64,000 nucleotides of DNA from positions 1 to 64,000 of the forward strand of contig JAEWYQ010000079.1 in the NCBI GenBank assembly GCA_023395555.1. The letters are read 5' to 3'. Made by a program: the position numbers and the translations under genes. Positions within the stretch are counted from its first letter, which is position 1. Every line of letters begins with the position of its first letter. Shown one piece after another: positions 1-8,012 of the stretch. The stretch is from Bacillota bacterium. GTDB taxonomy: Bacteria > Bacillota > Clostridia > Lachnospirales > Lachnospiraceae. The notes beneath the pieces were generated by a model. That model ran no database searches. It had not been told where the DNA came from and saw only the letters and a program-made list of their open reading frames with translations.

Positions 1-198
1 ATTGATGCCTTAACGGACGACCGACACCATATAGATATACGGGGTTGCCGCTATACAGCCCCGCCACTCACCTCCTCGGGTTGTGTAGTATGCCAGTTAC
101 CTACAAGAGGAGTTTAACAAGAAAAAAAGAAAAGCGAAAGTCCGGAGGATGTTTCATAACCCCATCGGTGCCTTTCGCAGAAAGGCGGATTTATAGAT
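1..198. other. Window-edge intergenic stretch
   Basis: No gene can be supported here. A small hairpin (GGGGTTG at 41-47 with CAGCCCC at 56-62, one G-U pair) could close an upstream transcript, but no T-run follows. I looked for a thiamine-type riboswitch because the next gene is an NMT1/THI5-like binding protein, and the conserved thiamine-box words are absent. Confidence 0.4.
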
Positions 199-1254
199 AT
201 GAAAAAATTAAGCTTGATAGTATCAGTGTTTTTATGTGTGCTGATTCTGGCCGCATGTGGTGAAAAGGCCGGAGAGCCGGCGGGGAAGGAGCCTTCACCG
301 GAGGTTACCGCAACGCCGGAAGCAACTGCCGCACCGGAGCCGAAGGAGACGGTGCCTGACACCGTAAGTATCCGCGTCGGGGCCTTGAAGGGACCGACGG
401 CTATCGGCATGATTAAGGTAATGGAGGATGCGTCTAACGGCGCCGCCGCCAATGAGTACAGCTTTACCCTGGCAGGTGCGGCGGATGAGATCAGTACCGG
501 ATTGGCAAAGGGAGAGCTGGATGTTGCCGCCATTCCCTGCAATCTTGCCTCCGTACTGTATAACAAGACCCAGGGACAGATTAAGCTGGCGGGAATTAAT
601 ACCCTGGGAGTTCTTTATATTGTGGAAACAGGGAACCAGATTCAGAAGGTGGAGGACTTGAGAGGCAAGACCATCTATTCTACCGGTTTGGGAACAACGC
701 CCCAGTATACCTTGAATTACCTTCTTGCCGCTTACGGAATTGATCCGGAGAAGGATGTTACCATTGAATATAAGACAGAAGCCACAGAGGTTGCGGCAAT
801 TCTCAGCGAGACGGAGAATGCGGTTGCCATGCTGCCCCAGCCCTATGTGACCACGGTTTTAATGAATAACGATAAGGTGAGGATTGCTCTTGATATAGCA
901 AAGGAATGGGAAGCGGTAAGTGAGGATAATAGCTCTGTAGTGACCGGCGTGGTTGTGGTACGCAGTGATTTTCTGGAGAAGAATAAGGCGGCTTTTGATG
1001 CCTTTCTGGAGGAATATGCCGCTTCCGTTTCCTTTGTAAATGAGAATGTGGAGGAAGCCTCCGCTTTAGTGGAAAAGTTCGATATTTTTAAAGCTGCCGT
1101 GATAAAACAGGCCATGCCCTATTGCAATATCACTCTGATTCAGGGCGATGATATGAAGGAGAAGGTAGAGGGTTATCTTAAGGTGCTTCACGGTCAGAAC
1201 CCCCAATCTGTGGGCGGTGAGCTTCCGGCAGAGAATTTCTATTATATGAAATAG
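199..1254 (+). CDS. ABC transporter substrate-binding lipoprotein, NMT1/SsuA-like
   Basis: This 351-residue protein begins with a lipoprotein signal peptide: Lys-Lys, a hydrophobic run, and the lipobox LAAC with Cys at about residue 20. A Pro/Glu/Thr-rich linker follows to about residue 55. The mature part has the look of the NMT1/THI5/SsuA/TauA periplasmic-binding fold, with GALKGPTAIGM near the start and a DLRGKTIYSTG motif in the middle. It should sit outside the membrane and hand its ligand to the permease that starts 20 bp downstream. The ligand cannot be told from sequence; sulfonates, pyrimidine precursors and nitrate-like anions are all known for the family. The start is the ATG just before the signal peptide. 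It is the first gene of a three-gene operon with permease and ATPase. Confidence 0.85.
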   Translation: MKKLSLIVSVFLCVLILAACGEKAGEPAGKEPSPEVTATPEATAAPEPKETVPDTVSIRVGALKGPTAIGMIKVMEDASNGAAANEYSFTLAGAADEISTGLAKGELDVAAIPCNLASVLYNKTQGQIKLAGINTLGVLYIVETGNQIQKVEDLRGKTIYSTGLGTTPQYTLNYLLAAYGIDPEKDVTIEYKTEATEVAAILSETENAVAMLPQPYVTTVLMNNDKVRIALDIAKEWEAVSEDNSSVVTGVVVVRSDFLEKNKAAFDAFLEEYAASVSFVNENVEEASALVEKFDIFKAAVIKQAMPYCNITLIQGDDMKEKVEGYLKVLHGQNPQSVGGELPAENFYYMK

Positions 1255-1273
1255 GAGCAAAGGAGGAAGGCAG

Positions 1274-2038
1274 GTGAAAGCTCCGATGTCATTCCGGGAA
1301 TCGGCCAGGGGAATCGGTCGAAAATTATTTGTACTTTGCTTCTGGCTGCTGGTCTGGGAACTGATAAGCAGACGGATTGGAAATGAGATTTTGCTTGCAG
1401 CTCCGGCAGCAGTATTTACCACCTTGCTGGAGCTGATCCGGGGACTTGATTTCTGGCGGAGCATTCTTTCTTCCTCCCTTCGTATTATTGCCGGTTTTTC
1501 CATGGCCCTTGCTGCCGGAACTCTGCTTGCGGTGGTGTCCTATCGCTGCCGCCTTCTGGAGGATCTGGTCTCCCCTTTGATGAGGATAATCAAGGCAATG
1601 CCCGTGGCATCCTTTATTATCCTTGCCCTGGTCTGGATTAAATCCAGAAATTTATCCGTACTGATCTCATTTATGATGGTAGTGCCGATGATTTATTCCA
1701 GTGTGCTGCAAGGCCTGCGCAATGCGGATGAGAAGCTTCTGCAGATGGCCCGGGTCTTCCGGCTGGGGCCTGTGAAAAAGGCGGCGGCAATTTATATCCC
1801 TTCGGTAAAGCCGTTTTTTATGACCGCGATTACAGTGGGGCTTGGTTTTTGCTGGAAGGCGGGCATTGCGGCTGAGGTGATTGGGATCCCTTCCGGCTCC
1901 ATCGGCAAGAAGCTCTATGAAGCGAAGCTGTATCTGATGACGAGGGAGCTGCTGGCCTGGACCGTTGTGATTATTCTGATTAGTATTATTTTTGAAAAAG
2001 CGGTGGTCCTTCTGTTCCGCTCCGAAAGGAGGCAGTAA
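1274..2038 (+). CDS. ABC transporter permease, SsuC/TauC-like
   Basis: A 254-residue inner-membrane permease with about six hydrophobic helices and the BPD_transp_1 fold. The cytoplasmic EAA-type loop that contacts the ATPase is visible around residues 155-185 (LQMARVFRLG... then a Pro-rich helix start). It uses a GTG start behind an AGGAGG-type site (around 1260-1266). Its stop overlaps the ATG of the ATPase gene (TAATG), so the two are translationally coupled. Together with the lipoprotein upstream it makes a complete importer. Homology is to sulfonate/taurine/nitrate permeases, but substrate is not assignable. Confidence 0.87.
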   Translation: MKAPMSFRESARGIGRKLFVLCFWLLVWELISRRIGNEILLAAPAAVFTTLLELIRGLDFWRSILSSSLRIIAGFSMALAAGTLLAVVSYRCRLLEDLVSPLMRIIKAMPVASFIILALVWIKSRNLSVLISFMMVVPMIYSSVLQGLRNADEKLLQMARVFRLGPVKKAAAIYIPSVKPFFMTAITVGLGFCWKAGIAAEVIGIPSGSIGKKLYEAKLYLMTRELLAWTVVIILISIIFEKAVVLLFRSERRQ

Positions 2039-2613
2039 TGGGGATACAATTATTACATGTAACCAAAAGCTTTGGAGACCAACGGCTGTTCACGGATCTG
2101 AACCTTACCTTCCGGGAGGGCTGTGTCAGCTGTCTTATGGGAGCCTCCGGCAGCGGGAAAACCACGCTTGTATCCATGCTGATGGGATTGGAGAAGCCGG
2201 ATTCCGGAGAGATCCGGGGCGTGGAGGGAAAACGGATTGCGGCAGTATTCCAGGAGGACCGCCTGATCGAGCACTGGGATGCCGTAAGGAATGTGAAGCT
2301 GGCTTGTGCCAGAGACATGACGAGGCAGGAGATAGAAGAAGAGCTGAAAAAGGTAGGGATTGACGAAGGCCGGGAAAAAGCGGTCAGACAGTTCAGCGGC
2401 GGCATGAGAAGAAGGGTTGCCATTGTGCGGGCATTGCTGATGGAAAGTGACATTCTGATCCTGGACGAGCCCTTTAAGGGCCTGGATGAGGAGACGAAAA
2501 AACAGGTGATGGCCTATGTTAAGGAGAACACCAGGGGAAAGACTGTCCTTCTGGTGACCCATGACAGGGGAGAAGCAGAGGAATTTGGGGCAGAACCGGT
2601 CGTTATTTCATGA
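2038..2613 (+). CDS. ABC transporter ATP-binding protein, SsuB-like, short
   Basis: This ATPase energises the importer encoded just upstream. All catalytic motifs are present: Walker A GASGSGKTT at about residues 34-42, Q-loop FQED, signature FSGGM, Walker B ILILDEPF and the H-loop THD. At 191 residues it is shorter than the usual 240-260 residues of SsuB/TauB proteins; the missing part is the C-terminal region after the H-loop helix, which is often dispensable. No frameshift is evident, so I read it as a naturally short but complete nucleotide-binding domain. Confidence 0.87.
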   Translation: MGIQLLHVTKSFGDQRLFTDLNLTFREGCVSCLMGASGSGKTTLVSMLMGLEKPDSGEIRGVEGKRIAAVFQEDRLIEHWDAVRNVKLACARDMTRQEIEEELKKVGIDEGREKAVRQFSGGMRRRVAIVRALLMESDILILDEPFKGLDEETKKQVMAYVKENTRGKTVLLVTHDRGEAEEFGAEPVVIS

Positions 2614-2694
2614 GCTTGATCTACCTCTCTCCGGAAAAAACAAGGTTTACAAAAACATCCATACGAGAATCTACGAAACAGAGGCTTGTTATGG

Positions 2695-2723
2695 TTGTTT
2701 TTTTGATTGTTTTCCGCTATAAT
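2695..2723 (+). promoter_or_regulatory. Sigma-A-like promoter before the cytidylate-kinase-like gene
   Basis: TTGTTT at 2695-2700 and a perfect TATAAT at 2718-2723 are separated by 17 bases. A second TATAAT (2760-2765) lies downstream without a good -35. The promoter precedes the gene starting at 2823 by about 95 bases. Confidence 0.5.
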
Positions 2724-2822
2724 ACTGTATTATTCATAAAGTGCACCATTTCACAAAGTGTATAATTTAGGGAAGGCTTCGGCAAGAATCAATAAGGGAT
2801 GCGAAGAAAAGAGGGTAAATTC

Positions 2823-3623
2823 ATGCATATTACGATTACAGGTAACCTGGGCAGCGGGAAGTCAACCGTATGCAGGCTGTTAAGCGACCAATATCAATAT
2901 GAAATCTATTCCACGGGAAAGGTTCAAAGAGAGCTGGCCCGCCAGATGAACATGACGACATTGGAATTAAACAAGCTGATGTGCTCTGACCGGAAATACG
3001 ACAAGATGATTGATGATGAGACTGCCAGAATATCCAGGGAAAACAGGGATAAAAATATTATTTTTGATTCCCGGTTGGCATGGCATTTTGTGGAGCATTC
3101 TTTTAAGGTGTTTGTATCCGTAAGCCTTGAGGTGGCGGCGGAGCGCGTCATGAAGGATCAGCGGGGGGCGGAGGAGAAATACAGTTCCCTGGAGGAAGCC
3201 AAGAAGCTGCTGGCGGAACGTGCGGCTACGGAGAATGTGCGGTATAAGGATATTTACAATTTAAAATACATGGAATATTCCAATTACAACCTGATTATCG
3301 ACAGCACCTACGGCACACCGGATCAGATCGCGGAGATTATTCTGAAGGAAGCGGAGATCTATGAGGAGCAGTATCAGCGAGAGGGGACGGAGAGCTTTAA
3401 AATACTGCTGTCACCCCGGCGTTTGATTCAAGAAAGCGAGATTTCTGGGGAGGACAGGCAGGAGCTGAAAGCGCTGGCGAAGGAGTATGAAGGAGCCTAT
3501 GCGGCCCGGCAGACGGTACGGGTATCCAAGCAAGGTGAGGATTATCTGGTACAGGAAGGACTCTCTTATGTGAAAGCAGCTTATATTGCGCAAGTGCCTT
3601 ACGTTTCAGTTATGATGCAGTGA
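2823..3623 (+). CDS. Cytidylate-kinase-like P-loop protein with ParB-like C-terminal segment
   Basis: The first 190 residues of this 266-residue protein look like the cytidylate kinase-like family: Walker A GNLGSGKST at residues 6-14, an IYSTGKVQRELA segment that resembles the CMP-binding helix, and a DSRLAWHF motif. Members phosphorylate CMP/dCMP or act on unknown substrates. The last 75 residues are not part of that fold. They start with KILLSPRRLI and end with DYLVQEGLSYVKAAYIAQVP, which resembles the ParB/sulfiredoxin-like N-domain pattern, but without its usual G-H-R motif. I chose ATG 2823 because GAGGGT lies just upstream; an ATG at 2799 has no ribosome binding site. Function beyond nucleotide binding is inference. 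Confidence 0.65.
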   Translation: MHITITGNLGSGKSTVCRLLSDQYQYEIYSTGKVQRELARQMNMTTLELNKLMCSDRKYDKMIDDETARISRENRDKNIIFDSRLAWHFVEHSFKVFVSVSLEVAAERVMKDQRGAEEKYSSLEEAKKLLAERAATENVRYKDIYNLKYMEYSNYNLIIDSTYGTPDQIAEIILKEAEIYEEQYQREGTESFKILLSPRRLIQESEISGEDRQELKALAKEYEGAYAARQTVRVSKQGEDYLVQEGLSYVKAAYIAQVPYVSVMMQ

Positions 3624-3801
3624 AATATATTATAATTAAAGCGTCAAAAGCACCCATGGTACGCAGCACCCTTTGATTTTATAATCAATTTATGAGCTTA
3701 TATTTCCATGGTTGAAACTTTTATATTTTGATAATTTTAGCTTTATTTTTACAAGTATTCACCGAGGATATTAATATCTCTTTGGCAGACAATAATCACA
3801 G

Positions 3802-3832
3802 GAGAATTCATCTTAAAATGAATTCTCTTTTT
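3802..3832 (+). terminator. Rho-independent terminator
   Basis: A perfect 10-bp stem (GAGAATTCAT with ATGAATTCTC), loop of six, and a run of five T. It lies 180 bases after the kinase-like gene and just before the YtvI-like gene, so either the kinase mRNA has a long 3' tail or a short RNA is made from 3640-3832. Confidence 0.85.
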
Positions 3833-3858
3833 GATTCCAAAGTTAGGGGGTGAACCGC

Positions 3859-4950
3859 TTGAAATCGATCTGGGATAAATTATTGAGAATAAAAGGCCCT
3901 ATTTTGTTGGTACTTATTACTGTCACAGTGTATCTGGGATTTAAGTATTTTCTTGGATTAGTTCTGCCGTTTCTGGCAGCTTATTTTCTGGCATGGCTAA
4001 TTCGTCCGGTGACAGACACTTTATACCGGCGGTTCAAGGTGCCGCGCCTGCTGGGTGGAACGGCGGCGCTGCTTCTGCTGTTTGGAGTCTTTGGAGTCAG
4101 TTTCATTCTGCTGATTAATATTTTATTTAAGCAGGCCATTGCCTTTCTTCGTAATCTTCCCATCTATCTCAGTCTGATTGCGGGCAGGCTGGATCATATC
4201 TGCAAGGGCTGCGACGATCTTCTTGGGCTGGATGGAGGAACGCTCCGGGGAATGGTCGATGAGAACCTGAAGCTTTTGCTGGAAAGGGTAAAGAATGATC
4301 TGATGCCGGAGATTACAGAGCATACCATATCCTTTACCATAGGAACAGTGGCATTTATCGGAGTTCTGCTTATTATCTTTGTGTCGGCTGTACTTATTAC
4401 TAAGGAACTGCCCCTGTTTCAGGAGAGATACAGTGAGCATCCTTTATACAAGGATTTTCACAGGATTACGTCCAAGCTGTCCGAAGCCGGAATTGCCTAC
4501 CTGCGTTCCCAGGCAATCATTATGTTGATTGTGGCGGTGATCTGTGTGCTGGGACTGACACTGCTGGGCAATGAATATGCTGCGCTGGCGGGAATAGGAA
4601 TTGCCGTTATGGATGCACTGCCCTTTATCGGAAGCGGCATGGTATTCATACCTTGGGCCATCATTATGCTGATGAACGGCAATCTCTATGCGGCAGCAAT
4701 ATTAATTACGATTTATCTCCTATGCCAGATTATCCGTGAGGTCCTGGAACCGAAGCTGATTGGAAGCCGGATTGGAATAAAGCCGCTGTATACACTGATA
4801 TCTATGTATATCGGAGTGAAGCTTTTCTCCATAGCAGGTTTTATCCTGGGGCCTGTGGGACTGGTAATTATTATTACAGTCCATAAAGTGATCAATGAGA
4901 AGGCCCAGGAGGTTGCAAAGCCGCAGGAAATTACTTATAATGAAGAGTAA
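3859..4950 (+). CDS. ytvI: AI-2E family transporter, YtvI-like sporulation membrane protein
   Basis: A polytopic membrane protein of about 363 residues with the AI-2E/PerM family layout: two or three N-terminal helices, a soluble stretch (residues 95-155), then paired helices near the C-terminus with the conserved segment around DALPFIGSG and a final PVGLVIIITVHK helix. YtvI belongs to this family in spore formers, and its precise transport role is unknown. The TTG at 3859 is the likely start because AGGGGG (3845-3850) stands eight bases before it; the GTG at 3850 would overlap that site. Upstream is a strong terminator, so the gene has its own transcription unit. Confidence 0.75.
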   Translation: MKSIWDKLLRIKGPILLVLITVTVYLGFKYFLGLVLPFLAAYFLAWLIRPVTDTLYRRFKVPRLLGGTAALLLLFGVFGVSFILLINILFKQAIAFLRNLPIYLSLIAGRLDHICKGCDDLLGLDGGTLRGMVDENLKLLLERVKNDLMPEITEHTISFTIGTVAFIGVLLIIFVSAVLITKELPLFQERYSEHPLYKDFHRITSKLSEAGIAYLRSQAIIMLIVAVICVLGLTLLGNEYAALAGIGIAVMDALPFIGSGMVFIPWAIIMLMNGNLYAAAILITIYLLCQIIREVLEPKLIGSRIGIKPLYTLISMYIGVKLFSIAGFILGPVGLVIIITVHKVINEKAQEVAKPQEITYNEE

Positions 4951-4955
4951 TAAGA

Positions 4956-4974
4956 GCGGTTTGTTTGAAACCGC
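4956..4974 (+). other. Hairpin between ytvI and the AraC gene
   Basis: A 7-bp GC-rich stem (GCGGTTT with AAACCGC) with a five-base loop directly after the ytvI stop. There is no T-run, so it may weaken read-through or stabilise a 3' end rather than terminate strongly. Confidence 0.4.
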
Positions 4975-5011
4975 GTGAAAACAGATCTTTGATTGAAGCG
5001 GGAGGATTGCA

Positions 5012-5905
5012 ATGGATAAAATAACGAAAAATCTCCTGTGGGATGGCCCCAGTCCCTGCCCCATTGCTGACTTGGATGGAAAGCGCGGTCCGGATTCTTA
5101 TTCTGGACAGGGGGTGGTTATTTTATCCACAGCAAATCCCATGAGCATGCCCAGAGGAAGTCATGCTCATCAAAGCTATGAATTTTTAATTCCCCTAACC
5201 GATATGCCCCATACCGTAATAGGTAAAAAGGCTATGGGTTTTGAAAAGAACAGGCTTGTGGCGATTAACCCGGAACAGCCCCACGGGGTCAGCAAAGAGA
5301 TTTTGGAATACAGCCTTACCGGAGTACATATACAAAGAGATACCCTTAATGATATCTCGGACCAATATTGTAAGGTAAAGGAAGTTAGCTTCGATAACGA
5401 GAGTGTAAGAATTGGGAATCAAATCCCTCTTCTGGCTCATATGTTTATGGAAGAGACAAGAAATTTACAGACAGGAAGCGAGTTCATACAGCAAAATATT
5501 GTGAATTTAATTATCATTCATTTACTAAGGCAGACGGTGAGTAATATTCCTAAGCTGGTGTTCGAAAGAAACTACCAGGAACGGGATAATATAAAAAGGG
5601 CTGTTGCTTATCTGAAGGAAAAATATAATAGTGATCTCTCCCTCGGAGAGGTTGCCAGGATAGCGCATCTGAGCACGTACCATTTTATCCGGGCTTTTAA
5701 GGCGGAGACGGGCAGAACACCCTATGACTTTTTATTGGATATAAAGATAAACAAATCAAAAGAACTGTTAAGACTGAAAAGGTATACCGTAACAGAAGTA
5801 TGCTTTATGTGCGGCTTTAACAGTCCAGGACATTTTTCAGCCATTTTTAAGCGAAAGGTGGGGATACTGCCTTCCCAGTATAAAAAATGGAACGGGAACC
5901 TTTAA
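5012..5905 (+). CDS. AraC family transcriptional regulator
   Basis: A 297-residue regulator with an N-terminal cupin-like ligand domain (HAHQSYEF around residues 50-57) and a C-terminal AraC DNA-binding domain of two helix-turn-helix motifs (LSLGEVARIAHLSTYHFIRA, then the second motif ending with FSAIFKRKVGILPSQYKKW). The start ATG follows GGGAGG. The next gene in the same direction is a secreted LamG protein, and two 14-bp repeats phased by 21 bp lie between the two genes, which suggests that this regulator activates that gene. The effector is unknown; the cupin domain of this family typically binds small sugars or organic molecules. Confidence 0.85.
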   Translation: MDKITKNLLWDGPSPCPIADLDGKRGPDSYSGQGVVILSTANPMSMPRGSHAHQSYEFLIPLTDMPHTVIGKKAMGFEKNRLVAINPEQPHGVSKEILEYSLTGVHIQRDTLNDISDQYCKVKEVSFDNESVRIGNQIPLLAHMFMEETRNLQTGSEFIQQNIVNLIIIHLLRQTVSNIPKLVFERNYQERDNIKRAVAYLKEKYNSDLSLGEVARIAHLSTYHFIRAFKAETGRTPYDFLLDIKINKSKELLRLKRYTVTEVCFMCGFNSPGHFSAIFKRKVGILPSQYKKWNGNL

Positions 5906-5970
5906 ACCGCAATATAACCAAATTGAACCGCAACATAACGTAAGCTTTTTCCTGTTCAAAATGATATAGT
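5905..5970 (+). promoter_or_regulatory. Phased direct repeats and activator-type promoter for the LamG gene
   Basis: AACCGCAATATAAC (5905-5918) recurs as AACCGCAACATAAC (5926-5939), exactly 21 bp apart, which places both on the same DNA face. A -10 candidate TATAGT lies at 5965-5970, but no -35 is seen at the proper distance. This is the arrangement expected for an AraC-type activator binding beside RNA polymerase. The first repeat begins over the last base of the regulator stop codon. Confidence 0.6.
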
Positions 5971-6074
5971 GAATACTGTGATATAAAGGATAGGTGTCAA
6001 AGGCGGGCAATATGCCTCTGGCACTTTTGCTGACACATGAATCATTATATGAATTTGATAGGGAGGGCTTAATT

Positions 6075-7961
6075 ATGTTTCAAAAGGCAAAACGGATCAT
6101 TGCAGTTTTTTTATCTATGGCGCTAATGCTTACCTTTTTGATTTCCGAGGCTGTGATGGCATATGCTGAGGAAGATTATGATGGGGATTATATTGAGGAG
6201 ACCGAGGACGCATCGGGGTATACAGCAGAGGAGGCTTCGGAGGAAGGATCAGAGGATCAGAATGAAAATTTGAAGCGCGGGGACCTGGGAGGCTATAAAG
6301 GGCTTGTGGCACATTGGAAGTTTGACGGTGACTTAAAGGATTCCTCAGAGTTTAAGAATGACGGTGAGGCTGCAGGCGGCAAATCCGGAGTAACCTTTGT
6401 GGATGCCGTGCTTGGGAAGGGTGTAAAGCTTGATGGAAAGAGCTATATCGAGGTAGCGGACAGCGATTCGCTGGATCTTCAAGATGGATTTACCTTCTCC
6501 TTCTGGGTATATAAGGATGATAACAGGAAGAAGGAAAGATGGGATGGCGGAATACCCTATCTCATGAAGTATGAAGATGGAAGTTATCAAAACGACGAGC
6601 ATCCCTATGGAGTATATGAATGGTGGGAGATGACCCCCGGAGTTACTTACTATACCGGGGAAGAGAGCGGCGATGTCCATGCGGAGAAGCAGCTGGATAT
6701 TCAGAAGTGGACGCTGATATCCGCTACCTATGACGGTAAGACAATGAAGATATACCGTGATAAGGAATTGGTAAAAAGTGAATTGAAGAGCGTTACGTTA
6801 GCACGTTCATTCAGCCCCCTGTATATCGGGTTTGCACATTTTCAGACGACTGACAATTACTTTAAAGGCATTCTGGATGATATGAGGATCTATAATAAGG
6901 CCCTTACCTATGGCGAAATTGAGGATCTCTATGATGAAGCTGTTTCCGAAGGCTCCGGTAAGGATTTAGTTAATAAGCCCAATCGAATGGTTGCCTATTA
7001 TAAATTTGAGAATGACCTTAAGGACTTGTCCGTATTTAATAATGACGGTGTTGCAATAAAGGCCAAGAATTTTAAATATGTAGATGGTAAAGCGGGCAAA
7101 GCCATTAAATTTGGCGGTGCCAGCTATGTGGAGATAATGGACAGTGACTCCCTGGATATTGACAGGGGCTTTACCATTGGAATGTGGATCAATATGGAGA
7201 AGACGAAGAGTGATACCCAGCCCATATTCTACAAATATGGTGAAAGCAATGATAAGAAGGAGTATTCGTATGGTCTTCATTATTGGAGCGAAAGCGGTGA
7301 ATCCAGGCTTGAACTGTCCGACTATGAAGATAATGTTTCTTCCGGAGCACAGACATTCTATATTAATGAGAAAAAGGAAGCCGCGGCTGGCAGGTGGTTT
7401 TATTATACGGCAACCTATCAGGGCAGTGATCCATATGCAGATGAACAGGCAAAGGATGTGGGTATGCTCAAGCAATATATCAATGGAAAGCTTGTAAGCA
7501 GTGAGGAATTCGACACCAGTATCGCCCATAGCAGCGGCCCGTTATGGATTGGCGGATCGACGGCCGGGGTTTATTTTAAGGGAATAATGGATGAGTTCCG
7601 AATCTATAATTACGGCATGACACCGGCCCAGGTGAAGGAATTATATCATATGGTGGATCGTCTGCAGGTGGCGGCTGCCGACAAGAAAGTGAAACTCTCC
7701 GCATTAAAGCCGAAACAGACGGTACAGTTGAAGACCGATTTATTAAAGCATACCTATATACCTTCTGACAATATAAAGCAGGATGGCAAGGATGAGATGA
7801 AAAGACAGGATGTTACCAAAAAAGCATCCTATCAATCCAGCAATGAGAAGATAGCCAAGGTATCGGATACCGGTAAAATTACTGCGGTAGGAAAAGGGAA
7901 GGCTGTGATAACGGTAACCTATGGGAATTATTCTCAGACCGTCTCGATTGTTGTCAGGTAA
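6075..7961 (+). CDS. Secreted protein with two LamG-like domains and a C-terminal Ig-like (Big_2) domain
   Basis: This 628-residue protein begins with a signal peptide (KRIIAVFLSMALMLTF, cleavage near AYA). A short acidic linker follows. Two LamG/concanavalin-A-like units occur at about residues 70-290 and 310-530, each opening with a VAxxKFxxDLKD pattern and containing the SFxVY/GMWIN strand and a terminal F-K-G-I-x-D-x-x-R-I-Y-N motif, typical of bacterial LamG proteins that bind glycans. The end is a bacterial Ig-like group 2 domain (SSNEKIAKVSDTGKITAVGK). No LPXTG anchor, S-layer domain or catalytic domain is visible. ATG 6075 is chosen because GGGAGG precedes it and the signal peptide starts there. 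I infer an extracellular glycan-binding role. Confidence 0.78.
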   Translation: MFQKAKRIIAVFLSMALMLTFLISEAVMAYAEEDYDGDYIEETEDASGYTAEEASEEGSEDQNENLKRGDLGGYKGLVAHWKFDGDLKDSSEFKNDGEAAGGKSGVTFVDAVLGKGVKLDGKSYIEVADSDSLDLQDGFTFSFWVYKDDNRKKERWDGGIPYLMKYEDGSYQNDEHPYGVYEWWEMTPGVTYYTGEESGDVHAEKQLDIQKWTLISATYDGKTMKIYRDKELVKSELKSVTLARSFSPLYIGFAHFQTTDNYFKGILDDMRIYNKALTYGEIEDLYDEAVSEGSGKDLVNKPNRMVAYYKFENDLKDLSVFNNDGVAIKAKNFKYVDGKAGKAIKFGGASYVEIMDSDSLDIDRGFTIGMWINMEKTKSDTQPIFYKYGESNDKKEYSYGLHYWSESGESRLELSDYEDNVSSGAQTFYINEKKEAAAGRWFYYTATYQGSDPYADEQAKDVGMLKQYINGKLVSSEEFDTSIAHSSGPLWIGGSTAGVYFKGIMDEFRIYNYGMTPAQVKELYHMVDRLQVAAADKKVKLSALKPKQTVQLKTDLLKHTYIPSDNIKQDGKDEMKRQDVTKKASYQSSNEKIAKVSDTGKITAVGKGKAVITVTYGNYSQTVSIVVR

Positions 7962-8012
7962 GGGATAATAAGCGCGGATAGTACAAGGACTCTTGCGTAA
8001 GGGGTAAACGTA

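Noticed and set aside
1..198. Thiamine-type riboswitch before an NMT1/THI5-like gene
   Set aside because: The conserved CTGAGA and ACC..GAACCTGA words are absent and the hairpin at 41-62 is too simple.
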